DNA from: Caldilineaceae bacterium bin34
GTDB lineage: Bacteria > Chloroflexota > Anaerolineae > Caldilineales > Caldilineaceae
Assembly (NCBI GenBank): GCA_002238555.1
Contig: MPMO01000004.1
Span: 94,653-158,652, forward strand
Reading direction: 5' to 3'
DNA: 64,000 bases
The position numbers and the translations under genes are program-made. The notes under the pieces were generated by a model. It was given only the letters and a program-made list of their open reading frames with translations, ran no database searches and was not told the DNA's origin. This document shows, piece by piece, positions 18,440 through 27,612 of the stretch (the first letter of the stretch is position 1; every line of letters starts with the position of its first letter).

Positions 18440-20077
18440 ATGCGCATCCTGCTCACCGACGCCCGGTCCCTGCTGAGCACCCGTCTAATCGAATTCCTGA
18501 ACCGCCGGCAAGGCACAGTCGTGCGAGTTGCGGGCCGCGAGCATCCGGACGTGTCACCCGAAGTCGAGTACCTGACCGGTGAGCTGTCGGACCAGCGAAT
18601 CGCAGCGGAGGCAGTGCGCGATGTCGACGCGGTCGTCCACCTCCTGCCACTCCGGCTGGCGGATGCTTTCGAAGGCGACAAGATTTCCGAACCCGACGCG
18701 ATGGATCTCGTCATGCGCGGTACCCGGAACCTGATAGTGGAGTCGGTCCGGGCATCCGTGCCCCGCGTGATCGTGGGCAGTTCACTGGCGTTGTTCGACC
18801 GGCATCCTCCCCATTGGGACGTGACGGAGATGTGGAGGCCGCGGCCGGCACCCGCCACCAGGGATTTGCTGCCCTGGGTCACCGAACTATCGGTCCGCGA
18901 ACTGATCAGGCTCGGCACAGTCGAAGCGATTTGCCTGCGCTTTGGCCACGTTGTGGACGAGGAGGAGATTGAAGGCGAGCCGTTTGATCCCCGGTGGGTG
19001 CACGTGGACGACGCGGTCCACGCCATCGACAGAGCCTTGGCTGTGAACCTTTCCCAAGCCATCGATGCCGGCAAACCGGAGTGGCATGTGTTCCACATCA
19101 TGGCACCCGGACCCAACAGCAAAATCAGGTACGGGTTGAAAACCGGCATCGAGGAACGATCGACCAGCGGCAGTCCCCCGTTCAACTACGCACCCTCTCG
19201 GCGACTTGAACAGCTTGCCGGAGTCTTGCCCTCCGAACCGCCCGTGAAGGACACCCGGCCCTGGCAGGAGATTCTGGCGCCAGTCAATCCCATTCGAACC
19301 CGCCCCATACGGAAGGTGGTGCTGTTCGGCGCCGGCGGTCCCATGGGCGCCTTTGCGGCTCAGGCCATGATGGACAGCTATCACGTACGGTTGGCAGACA
19401 TCGCACCGCTCGACTGGGAAAGTCTCGACCCGGCCAGGAGTGCCCACCACCCCATGCCGGCCTCGAACATTGAACAACCCCACGAATTCGTTCAGGTTGA
19501 CGTGCAGGACCCGGAGCAGGTCAGAGCCGCTTGTGAAGGCATGGATGCCATCGTCAACTGTTCCGTACTCCGCGATGACGAGGTCAAGTCCTTCCGGATC
19601 AATGCGGTCGGGCCCCTGAACATGGCGCGGGCCGCCGTGGAGTTTGGGATTAGACGGATTGTGCAGACCAGCCCCTTGCTGCACTTGGTCAACGGCCACG
19701 GCAGTCATCTCTGGGACTACCAGATTCCGGTCGAGGCAGCCAGCCGTCCCTACGCGTCCTTCTACTTCCTGACCAAGTACCTAGGCAACGAAATCCTCCA
19801 TGTCTTCGCTGAGCACGATGGCCTGGAAGTGGCCGTGATGCTCTACTGGGAAATGACCAACCCTGAATTGCCGTCCGTCAAACCCCCGTTCATGGTCTCG
19901 TGGCCCGACTCGGGCCGTGCGCTGAAGAGGGCCCTGGAAGTTCCGGAACTGCCGAGCCCCTTCGAGGAGTTCAACGTGAGTGTGGACATGCCCCATGGCA
20001 AGTTCGACCACAGCAAGATCAGCCAAGTTCTTGGCTGGGAGTCTTTGGACAACCTCGATCACTTCTGGCAGACCTGA
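18440..20077 (+). CDS. tandem NAD-dependent epimerase/dehydratase protein
   Basis: A 545-residue protein made of two extended-SDR units. The first (1-~285) starts MRILLTDARSLLSTRL, where the glycine-rich NAD loop is lost (TDARSLLS instead of GxxGxxG). It keeps a VVHLLPL strand but has no clear YxxxK. The second (~290-545) starts KVVLFGAGGPMGAFA with an intact loop, and has NVSVL-like IVNCSVL and a YASFYFLTK segment that supplies Tyr and Lys. Single-unit SDRs are about 300 residues, so this is a duplication or fusion. The ATG at 18440 fits the first strand. Co-directional with the polyol dehydrogenase. Substrate unknown; a nucleotide- or free-sugar epimerase is likely. Confidence 0.75.
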   Translation: MRILLTDARSLLSTRLIEFLNRRQGTVVRVAGREHPDVSPEVEYLTGELSDQRIAAEAVRDVDAVVHLLPLRLADAFEGDKISEPDAMDLVMRGTRNLIVESVRASVPRVIVGSSLALFDRHPPHWDVTEMWRPRPAPATRDLLPWVTELSVRELIRLGTVEAICLRFGHVVDEEEIEGEPFDPRWVHVDDAVHAIDRALAVNLSQAIDAGKPEWHVFHIMAPGPNSKIRYGLKTGIEERSTSGSPPFNYAPSRRLEQLAGVLPSEPPVKDTRPWQEILAPVNPIRTRPIRKVVLFGAGGPMGAFAAQAMMDSYHVRLADIAPLDWESLDPARSAHHPMPASNIEQPHEFVQVDVQDPEQVRAACEGMDAIVNCSVLRDDEVKSFRINAVGPLNMARAAVEFGIRRIVQTSPLLHLVNGHGSHLWDYQIPVEAASRPYASFYFLTKYLGNEILHVFAEHDGLEVAVMLYWEMTNPELPSVKPPFMVSWPDSGRALKRALEVPELPSPFEEFNVSVDMPHGKFDHSKISQVLGWESLDNLDHFWQT

Positions 20078-20489
20078 ATTCGGTACAACCATCCTGTTGC
20101 CACTTTCAAAATCGTCCAGACGGCGCAAGACTGGAGTTCAGAGGGGTCCTGCGGTAGACCAAGGAAGCTTCCAGGCGCCATGGAGTCGGGTGTCCCTAAT
20201 TTGTTTATTCTCCGGTTGACACGGGCCCACAGTCAATGGCTGGCGGTGCAATGAATCCACAAGGTGACTGGCACCATGCAAGGCCCCAGCGGCAGGAACG
20301 AATTCGTTCCGTTCAATGCAGGCTGGCACCGCTGGAGGTGGCGCCCCATTCAACACTCGGATTCCTGATCCGGACGGGTGCACGAGACCGGCCTTCAACT
20401 TCCAACCAGCAACGCGGAAGAATGTCATTCCCGGGCTGGTTGAGTCTGGAAAAAAGGCGATCGTTTGGCACGGCGCAAGGAGGCAAGAG
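20078..20489. other. non-coding stretch upstream of the exonuclease-helicase gene
   Basis: About 410 bases. TTGACA at 20216-20221 has no -10 box at the right distance. The open reading frame of the following gene extends into this stretch, but the strong ribosome binding site next to 20490 shows the real start. Nothing else is recognised. Confidence 0.5.
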
Positions 20490-23400
20490 ATGGTAGTAGC
20501 CTCGTTGACGATACCTGCCGTTATGCCCACTCCACTCGGGTCGTTTGTTGCATTCGACCTGGAAGTACATCGGAACGGGCGATTGTTCGACATTGGCGCG
20601 GTGCGCCACGACGGCCAGACCTTTCAACGCAAGCCAACCAATGCACGGCAGACGTCAACTGCGCTGAAGGAACTTGATCGCTTCTGCAAGGACTGCAATT
20701 GCCTGCTCGGCCACAACCTGATAGACCACGACCTGACAATCCTCAGGCAAACCAATCCCGGTCTGCATCTGCTTCAGATCCGGGTGATCGACACTCTCTA
20801 CCTGTCGCCCCTGGCCTTCCCCCGCAATCCGTATCACCGGCTGGTCAAGAACTACAAGCTGGTCAAGGACACAGTCAACGATCCGGTGGCCGACGCCAAG
20901 CTCGCCACTCGTTTGTTCAGCGAACAGTACGACTCCTTCCGGCAACAGGCGGATACCGCGCCGGACCTGATTCGGTTCTACGCCTACTGCTTTCGCCGGG
21001 CAACGGATGCAAGCGGCACAACGCCGTTCCAAGGCTTGGCCGACATGCTCGACACGCTGGTCCAGCCACCGATTACCTCCGATCAGGATGCCCAAACCGT
21101 TGCCATCGGGCTTGGCGACGAGCACGCGTGCCCGAACCTGTTGCAGCGTTTGGTTCGGGAATCCATTGCCAACAGCGAGTCGTTGTCGGCCTGGGCCTAT
21201 TGTGTGGCTTGGCTGAGGGTAGCAGGCGGCAACTCCGTGCTGCCCGAATGGGTGCGCCGCCAGCATGTAGGGCTCCCCAGCATGCTGCGGAAACTGCGGG
21301 AGTTGTCCTGTGGGCAGGACAACTGTGCCTACTGTCACAGGAACCATAATGCGGACGCCCACCTGCGGCGGTTTTTCCAGTTCGAGGACTTTCGCCTCAC
21401 GGAAGACGGGCAGCCCCTGCAACGAACACTCTCGGAAGCAGGCATGAACGGTGCCTCGCTGCTCGGCGTTCTGCCGACCAGCGGAGGAAAATCGCTGTGC
21501 TTCCAGCTGCCGGCCTTGGTCCGCTACTTCCGGCGCGGGCTGCTCACGGTAGTGGTTTCACCGTTGCAAGCCCTGATGAAGGACCAGGTCGACAACCTGC
21601 GCGAGCGGACTGGTGTGACCGAAGTGGCGGCTGTCTACGGCCTGCTCACACCGCCCGAACGCGGCGCCGTCCTGGAAAAGGTCCGGATGGGTGACATCGG
21701 TCTCCTCTACCTTGCCCCGGAACAACTCAGGAACCGCACGGTCGTGGAGGCCTTGTCCCACAGGGAGATCGGATGCTGGGTGTTCGACGAGGCCCACTGC
21801 CTGTCGAAATGGGGTCCCGACTTCCGTCCCGACTACCTGTACGTCAGCCAGATCATCAAGAAGCAGTCGGCAAAGCACCAGGAGTTTCCCCCTGCCGTCG
21901 CCTGCTACACCGCAACGGCCAAACTGGACGTCATCGAAGACATCCGGCAGCACTTCGCCTCCGCCCTGGACTGCACACTTTCCCTGCATGCCGCCAGCGT
22001 GGAACGGGCGAACCTTGAGTTCGAGGTCCGGTTTGTTCCGAAGGCGACCAAGTGGGCCGCGGCGGCCGAGTTGTTGGAGGAGCAGCTCCCGGACGACGGC
22101 AGTTGCATCGTCTACTGCGCCACACGGAAATCGAGCGAGGAGACCGCCCACTTCCTGGCACTAAAGGGATTCGGAGCCGCCCACTTTCACGGAGGTTTGG
22201 ATCCGGCCCAGAAAAAGGAGGTGCTGGAAGACTTTGTTCACGACCGGCTGCAAGTCATTTGCGCCACCAATGCCTTCGGCATGGGCGTGGACAAGGACAA
22301 CGTGAGGATCATCCTGCACGTCGAGGTGCCGGGTTCGCTCGAAAACTATCTGCAGGAAGCCGGACGGGCAGGTCGGGACGGGCGTCCTGCGTCATGTATT
22401 CTCCTGTTCGACGAACAAGATATCGAGACCCAGTTCAGACTGGGCAACATGTCCCGGATTTCCCAAAGGGACATCCAGCAAGTCCTGAGGGGCATCCGCA
22501 GGCGGGAACGCGGGACGGGCAAGGACATCGTCGTGACCACCGGCGAGTTGCTGCGATCAGACGACGTCGACACATCGTTCGACATCACGGACTCGTCGGC
22601 CGACACCAAGGTCAAGACCGCAGTTGCGTGGCTGGAACGCGGCGGATACCTGGTCCGAAACCACAACTCCAACCAGGTGTTCAACGGCAAGCCCCTCTTT
22701 GCAACCCTGGAGGAAGCCACAGGCAAATTGGATCCGCTTCAACTCAAGCCCAGCGCGAGGCGAAACTGGGAACTTCTCTTTCAGGTCCTGATCAATTCCG
22801 ACATCGACGATGGACTGAATGCGGACTTCCTGGCCCATCAAATGGGAAGCCTGGTTGACGAACAGGAAGCACGCGGGATCAGCAGCCAGGAGGTCATCCG
22901 CATCCTAAATCAGATGGCGCAGGTCGGAATTGTGTCCGACGGTCTGCTCATGACCGCCTTCCTACGCCCCAAAGGCTCCAAGGCGGCGCAGCGCGAATTC
23001 GAGGCTGTCTGCCGGGTTGAGAACGAAATGGTGGCATTACTGGAGAACGAACATCCCGACGCCGACCTTGAAACGGAATACCCGTTGGATCTGAGGCGGC
23101 TCAACCAAATGCTGATCAACCAAGGTTTGGCACACAGCAATCCCTCCCTGCTTCGAAATCTGCTCAAGAGCATTGCCGCGGACGGCCGAGGGATGGCCGG
23201 ACGGAAGGGGAGCATCGAGTTCAAGTTCAGCCGCAAGGATCACTATCTGGTCACCCTGAACCGGGATTGGCCCAACCTCAAGGCTACCGTCAAGAAGCGC
23301 CACGACCTTGCCGGACAAATTCTCGGGAAACTGTATGCCAGGATCCCGGAAGAACACGTGTCCTCCCAAGCTGAAGTCCTGGTTCAGTTCTCACTCAAGG

Positions 23401-25709
23401 AGGTTGAGGAAGGATGCACCGGGTTGGTCAAGGATTCGGATAACTCTCTGGCCGCAGTCGAACGGGGCCTGCTGTTCCTGCACGAGCAAAACATCATCAT
23501 CCTGCAGCACGGCCTTGCGGTGTTCCGCCAGGCCATGACCATGAACCTCAAAGACGAAGCTAGGGAGCGCAGGTACAACCAGGGGGACTATGCACCGTTG
23601 GACAGCCACTACAAGGCCAAGGTCAACCAGGTGCACGTGGTCAATGAATACGCCCAGTTGAGCCAGGGAAGCATGAAGGTGGCCAAGGCCCTGGTGGCCG
23701 ACTACTTCCAATTGGACAACATCAGCTTCAACCGCCGCTACTTCCGAGGCCGACGGGAACTCTTGGACCTGGCCACCAGCCAACAGTCCTTTGCCAGCAT
23801 CGTCGAGTCGCTAGGCAATCCGCACCAACAGGCAATCGTGCAGGCTCCCGCCGACAGCAACATGCTCGTACTGGCCGGTCCCGGCTCGGGTAAGACCAAG
23901 GTGGTTGTGCACAGATGCGCCTACCTGACCCGCGTGGAAAGGGTTCCCCCGTTCAGCATCCTGGTCCTCTGTTTCAACCACAGCACCTCGGTGGAACTGC
24001 GCTGGCGTCTCAAGGACCTGCTGGGAGACGACGCACGGTCCGTTACCGTCCAGACCTACCACGGCCTGGCCCTGCGCCTAGTCGGCCACACCGCGTTGCC
24101 GGAAGGTCACACAACCCACCGCCGAGATTCCATCGATTTCGACAAGATGATTGCCCAGGCGACAGCACTGCTGACCGGGCAGTCAGACGTTCCGGGCATC
24201 CCGGACGATCAGTTGCGCGAACGGTTGCTGGCCGGCTTCCAGTACATCCTGGTGGACGAGTACCAGGACATCGATCAGCCGCAGTACAAGATGATCTCGG
24301 CGATCGCGGGGCGTACCAGCGAGGATTCGGACGACAAGCTAAGCATCATGGCCGTAGGTGACGACGATCAGAGCATCTACGCATTCCGGGGGGCCAATGT
24401 CAGGTTCATCCGGCAGTTCGAGGAGGACTACCGTGCACAACGCCACTACCTGGTCCAGAACTACCGGTCCACCAATCACATCATTGCGGTCGCCAATCAA
24501 TTGATCGCGCGCAACCGCGACAGGATGAAGACCCAGCACGAAATCCGCATCAACGAGGCGCGCCGCAGCCACCACCCCGGAGGCATACTTGCCAACCTTG
24601 ATCGCGGCCTGCGCGGCCGCGTGCAGATCGTGGACTGCCAGAATACCGTCGCACAAGCCCTGGCCGCCGTGACGGAACTGACCAAGCTCAAGGGCCTGTT
24701 GCCGGATCTAGCCTGGGAGGACTGTGCTGTCTTGGCCAGACGAGGCCTCACCGGTGATGAACTGGACCACTTCCGCTCGGCAGCGAACCATGCCGGCATA
24801 CCCCTTAGCCTCCCTTTGGGCAGCGACGAAACCGTTTCCCCGTTTCGCGTCAGGGAATTTGACGCCGCGTTCAAGCACCTTCACGAGTTCAGAACGGAAC
24901 TGTTCACCCACGCGGATCTCGCCCAACACTTGGCCTGCCTGAATCTCAAGGAAGGCCCGCGAACGGCCCAGTTGAAAGCGATGCAGGAACACTGGGAGTT
25001 GGAAACCGGCGATAGCAAGTTTCCCGTACAGGCGTTCACGTCGTACATGGCCGACTCCCTACTCGAGGCCCGCCGTGAACAACGGATGGGCAAGGGCGTG
25101 TTCACGGGCACGGCCCACAGTGTCAAGGGGCTGGAATTTCGTGTAGTGCTGGTCCTGGACGGCCACTGGCAACTCCAACGGCAGGATCAACTGGAGGAGG
25201 AGCGCAGGCTGTTCTACGTGGCCATGACCCGCGCTCAGGATTGTTTGGTCCTGTTTCACCGCTATGACGCGGACAACCCGCACCTGAGGCACATTGCCGG
25301 AGCGGCTTGCCTGCACAGGGAGGGACCCAGAAGCGGTTCCTACCCGTTAAGGGGATATGCAACGTTGGGTCTGCCGGACCTGTACCTCAGCTTCGCGGGC
25401 CGGAAGGCCAAGAGCGACCGCATCCACGAAGCATTGCCGAAACTGCATGCAGGCGACACGGTTATGCTGGAATCGAGCAAACGAGGCCTCAGCCACAATG
25501 GCACCACCGTCGCGTCCCTGAGCCGGAAAGGCCGGAAGAAAGTCGAGCGGATTGCTGGCTCCGAGGTCGAAGGAACCGTACTTGCCATGGTTCGCCGCAG
25601 CGTTGAGGATGAGGACGAGAAGTACCGCGACAGCAACCAGACCGCGACCTGGGAAGTACCAATGGTCGAACTCAACTGGGATCGGGGTATCGCGCGTATC
25701 CGCGTTTGA
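20490..25709 (+). CDS. DEDD exonuclease - RecQ helicase - UvrD helicase fusion
   Basis: A 1739-residue DNA-processing protein. Residues ~15-150 form a DnaQ-like exonuclease with DLE (D23, E25), GHNLIDHD and DPVADAK. A Cys/His cluster (CGQDNCAYCHRNH, ~275-285) follows. An SF2 RecQ core spans ~310-640, with Walker A PTSGGKS, DEAH at ~433, ATNAFGMGVDKDN and QEAGRAGRDGR. A winged-helix-like linker spans ~700-1110. A full SF1 UvrD helicase spans ~1125-1590, with AGPGSGKTK, DEYQDIDQ, GDDDQSIYAFRG, LVQNYRST and a late TAHSVKGLEF. The start has AAGGAGG 6 bases upstream. It stands alone between metabolic genes. Two motors and a nuclease suggest repair or defence; this is inference. Confidence 0.88.
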   Translation: MVVASLTIPAVMPTPLGSFVAFDLEVHRNGRLFDIGAVRHDGQTFQRKPTNARQTSTALKELDRFCKDCNCLLGHNLIDHDLTILRQTNPGLHLLQIRVIDTLYLSPLAFPRNPYHRLVKNYKLVKDTVNDPVADAKLATRLFSEQYDSFRQQADTAPDLIRFYAYCFRRATDASGTTPFQGLADMLDTLVQPPITSDQDAQTVAIGLGDEHACPNLLQRLVRESIANSESLSAWAYCVAWLRVAGGNSVLPEWVRRQHVGLPSMLRKLRELSCGQDNCAYCHRNHNADAHLRRFFQFEDFRLTEDGQPLQRTLSEAGMNGASLLGVLPTSGGKSLCFQLPALVRYFRRGLLTVVVSPLQALMKDQVDNLRERTGVTEVAAVYGLLTPPERGAVLEKVRMGDIGLLYLAPEQLRNRTVVEALSHREIGCWVFDEAHCLSKWGPDFRPDYLYVSQIIKKQSAKHQEFPPAVACYTATAKLDVIEDIRQHFASALDCTLSLHAASVERANLEFEVRFVPKATKWAAAAELLEEQLPDDGSCIVYCATRKSSEETAHFLALKGFGAAHFHGGLDPAQKKEVLEDFVHDRLQVICATNAFGMGVDKDNVRIILHVEVPGSLENYLQEAGRAGRDGRPASCILLFDEQDIETQFRLGNMSRISQRDIQQVLRGIRRRERGTGKDIVVTTGELLRSDDVDTSFDITDSSADTKVKTAVAWLERGGYLVRNHNSNQVFNGKPLFATLEEATGKLDPLQLKPSARRNWELLFQVLINSDIDDGLNADFLAHQMGSLVDEQEARGISSQEVIRILNQMAQVGIVSDGLLMTAFLRPKGSKAAQREFEAVCRVENEMVALLENEHPDADLETEYPLDLRRLNQMLINQGLAHSNPSLLRNLLKSIAADGRGMAGRKGSIEFKFSRKDHYLVTLNRDWPNLKATVKKRHDLAGQILGKLYARIPEEHVSSQAEVLVQFSLKEVEEGCTGLVKDSDNSLAAVERGLLFLHEQNIIILQHGLAVFRQAMTMNLKDEARERRYNQGDYAPLDSHYKAKVNQVHVVNEYAQLSQGSMKVAKALVADYFQLDNISFNRRYFRGRRELLDLATSQQSFASIVESLGNPHQQAIVQAPADSNMLVLAGPGSGKTKVVVHRCAYLTRVERVPPFSILVLCFNHSTSVELRWRLKDLLGDDARSVTVQTYHGLALRLVGHTALPEGHTTHRRDSIDFDKMIAQATALLTGQSDVPGIPDDQLRERLLAGFQYILVDEYQDIDQPQYKMISAIAGRTSEDSDDKLSIMAVGDDDQSIYAFRGANVRFIRQFEEDYRAQRHYLVQNYRSTNHIIAVANQLIARNRDRMKTQHEIRINEARRSHHPGGILANLDRGLRGRVQIVDCQNTVAQALAAVTELTKLKGLLPDLAWEDCAVLARRGLTGDELDHFRSAANHAGIPLSLPLGSDETVSPFRVREFDAAFKHLHEFRTELFTHADLAQHLACLNLKEGPRTAQLKAMQEHWELETGDSKFPVQAFTSYMADSLLEARREQRMGKGVFTGTAHSVKGLEFRVVLVLDGHWQLQRQDQLEEERRLFYVAMTRAQDCLVLFHRYDADNPHLRHIAGAACLHREGPRSGSYPLRGYATLGLPDLYLSFAGRKAKSDRIHEALPKLHAGDTVMLESSKRGLSHNGTTVASLSRKGRKKVERIAGSEVEGTVLAMVRRSVEDEDEKYRDSNQTATWEVPMVELNWDRGIARIRV

Positions 25710-25808
25710 ATTCGACAGCGTCGCGCGGAAACGTTTCGAATTGATTGGCGTGTGCCAATCTCGGTGACCGCTTGTCTGCCGGATTGGCTGTCTGTGTGTC
25801 CCGTAGGG

Positions 25809-26591
25809 TCAATCGTCCCAGTCGCGGGCCGAACTGCGGCCCAGAATGCAGAACTGCTCCAACTCGTAGACACAGCCGTTGGCCGGCTGGGAGTCAGGTG
25901 ACAGCCAGAACGCAACATGGTGCGCCACCTGATCCGGGGTTAGGAGCCTCCCTGTGGGTGCAAAGGCTCTGGGCACGTTCAGGTACCAATCCTCCGGCAA
26001 TCCCTCGGAGATTTTGAGTGCAATCTCGTTGGGCGACGTACACCAGCCGACGTTCAGTTGATTGATCCGAATCCGATCCTCGGCCAGGGCATTGGCCATA
26101 TTGCGGGTCATCGTTTGCAACCCGCCCTTGGATGCGGAATAGGGCATCAAGTCCGCCTGTCCCGACCAGGCGTTGACCGAACCGATGTTGACCACAGCGC
26201 CCTCGCCTTGGGTGCGGAAGTGCGGCAAGGCGGCACGGATGATGAGGGCGGGAGCCCGCAGGTTGACGTGATAGTGGCGATCAAACGTGGCCGCGTCGGT
26301 CTGTTCAATGGTTGCCCGAGCGGTAATGGCCGCGTTGTTGGCAACCCCGTCTATCCGTCCAAATCGGTTAACCGTGTTGGCCACCAGGGACTCGCAAAGT
26401 TCGGGGTCCGCAACGTCGCCCACGGTGTAGGCGGCCGCGTCGCCGAGTTCCGCGCACAAGTCCTGGGCTGCATGTTCGCGCCGTCCGTGAACCATGACCG
26501 AGGCGCCTTCCGCCACGCACTTCCTTGCGATCGCCTCGCCAATGCCTGTGGTTGATCCGGTGACAAGCACCACTTTGTCCTTAAGAAGCAT
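25809..26591 (-). CDS. SDR family oxidoreductase
   Basis: A 260-residue short-chain dehydrogenase. NAD motif TGSTTGIGEA near residue 12, NNAAI at ~85, catalytic Ser in NIGSVNAW (~138) and YSASKGG (Tyr/Lys, ~152). AGG-rich sequence before the ATG at 26591 supports this start over an upstream frame. Its start overlaps the end of the pdxA-like gene by 11 bases, showing translational coupling. It is the last gene of the seven-gene sugar-acid operon and would oxidise or reduce one of its intermediates. Confidence 0.87.
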   Translation of the reverse strand: MLLKDKVVLVTGSTTGIGEAIARKCVAEGASVMVHGRREHAAQDLCAELGDAAAYTVGDVADPELCESLVANTVNRFGRIDGVANNAAITARATIEQTDAATFDRHYHVNLRAPALIIRAALPHFRTQGEGAVVNIGSVNAWSGQADLMPYSASKGGLQTMTRNMANALAEDRIRINQLNVGWCTSPNEIALKISEGLPEDWYLNVPRAFAPTGRLLTPDQVAHHVAFWLSPDSQPANGCVYELEQFCILGRSSARDWDD

Positions 26592-27612
26592 CTGACCTTT
26601 TCCTGTTGTTGGTAACCAACGACGAACAGACCTTGAGTGCATTGATCAGCGAATGGGGTCGCGCGGTACCTTGTTCCACGATGTCAAAGGCGGTACCGTG
26701 GGCCGTGGTGGCAACCGGCACCGGCAACCCGCCGATCACTGTGACTCCGCGGGCGAAACCGAGCAGCTTGATGGCGATCTGCCCCTGATCGTGGTACATC
26801 GTGACGGCACCGCCGAACTGACCGTCCGTGAGGCGCACGAACAGTGTGTCCGGGGGGAACGGTCCGTGCACCGGCAGGCCTCGTCGTCGGCCCTCCTCGA
26901 CTGCGGGGCCAATCACCTCCACTTCCTCGTCCCCGAACAAACCTCCCTCGCCGGCATGGGGATTGAGACCGGCCACTCCGATGCGGGCATCCGGCAGATT
27001 CAGTTTCTGCATGACAACGTTCAGTTGTTCGATGGCTGCCAGCACACCGGAAGCCGAAACCCGGGCAGGGACCTCGGACAGCGGAATATGGGAGGTAACG
27101 CGCGACGTGCACCAGTCGTCCAGGATATTGATCTCGTGGGCCGGAGCCGGACACTCGAACAACTCCGTCAACAGGGCGGCGTCGTCGGGATGGCGAGAAC
27201 CGCCCAGCTGCAAGGACTGCTTGTGCATGGGACCGTATAGGAAGCCCGCAAGCACATCACGCGCAACCAAGTCCGCTGCCGTGCGCAGACTTGCCATGCA
27301 ACCGGTACCGGCCTCCCGGGACACCGACGCAACTGGAACCCGGTCCAGGTCGGCTCCTTCCGGCTCCAACAGGATCGGGCAGTCGTTTGGTGCCTGGTCC
27401 AGGCCGGTCAACGCTACGGCGGGAAGGTCCGGTTCCGGCAATCGGGCTTGTTGCGCACCGCGCCTCAGCCACGCGCGGCGGCCAACCACAATCAGCCTCA
27501 CTTGCGGCGGTAGCGGTTCCGCCAACAACCGCACCGCCAGCTGGGGCCCGACTCCCGCCGGGTCGCCAAGGAGAAGCCCAATGGCTGGTTGCGTGGTCAA
27601 TTCAGCCGCCAA
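26581..27612 (-). CDS. PdxA family 4-phosphate-hydroxyacid dehydrogenase (PdxA2-like)
   Basis: A 343-residue enzyme of the PdxA/isocitrate dehydrogenase-like fold. The family segments are LGDPAGVGPQLA, YGPMHKQSL, the metal-binding GLNPHAGEGGLFG and YHDQGQIAIKLLGF. PdxA itself makes pyridoxine precursors, but PdxA2 homologues oxidise 4-phospho-erythronate or -threonate and are found in sugar-acid clusters. The setting here (LarA-like, HPS-like, dehydrogenases) favours the second role. The TTG at 27612 overlaps the LarA-like gene by 16 bases; an alternative TTG at 27600 makes a tight 4-base TTGA overlap. No DUF1537-type kinase is in the operon, so the phosphorylating step must be elsewhere. Confidence 0.82.
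   Translation of the reverse strand: MAAELTTQPAIGLLLGDPAGVGPQLAVRLLAEPLPPQVRLIVVGRRAWLRRGAQQARLPEPDLPAVALTGLDQAPNDCPILLEPEGADLDRVPVASVSREAGTGCMASLRTAADLVARDVLAGFLYGPMHKQSLQLGGSRHPDDAALLTELFECPAPAHEINILDDWCTSRVTSHIPLSEVPARVSASGVLAAIEQLNVVMQKLNLPDARIGVAGLNPHAGEGGLFGDEEVEVIGPAVEEGRRRGLPVHGPFPPDTLFVRLTDGQFGGAVTMYHDQGQIAIKLLGFARGVTVIGGLPVPVATTAHGTAFDIVEQGTARPHSLINALKVCSSLVTNNRKRSDAS

Noticed and set aside
20216..20245. TTGACA promoter for the exonuclease-helicase gene
   Set aside because: No acceptable -10 box lies 15-19 bases downstream.
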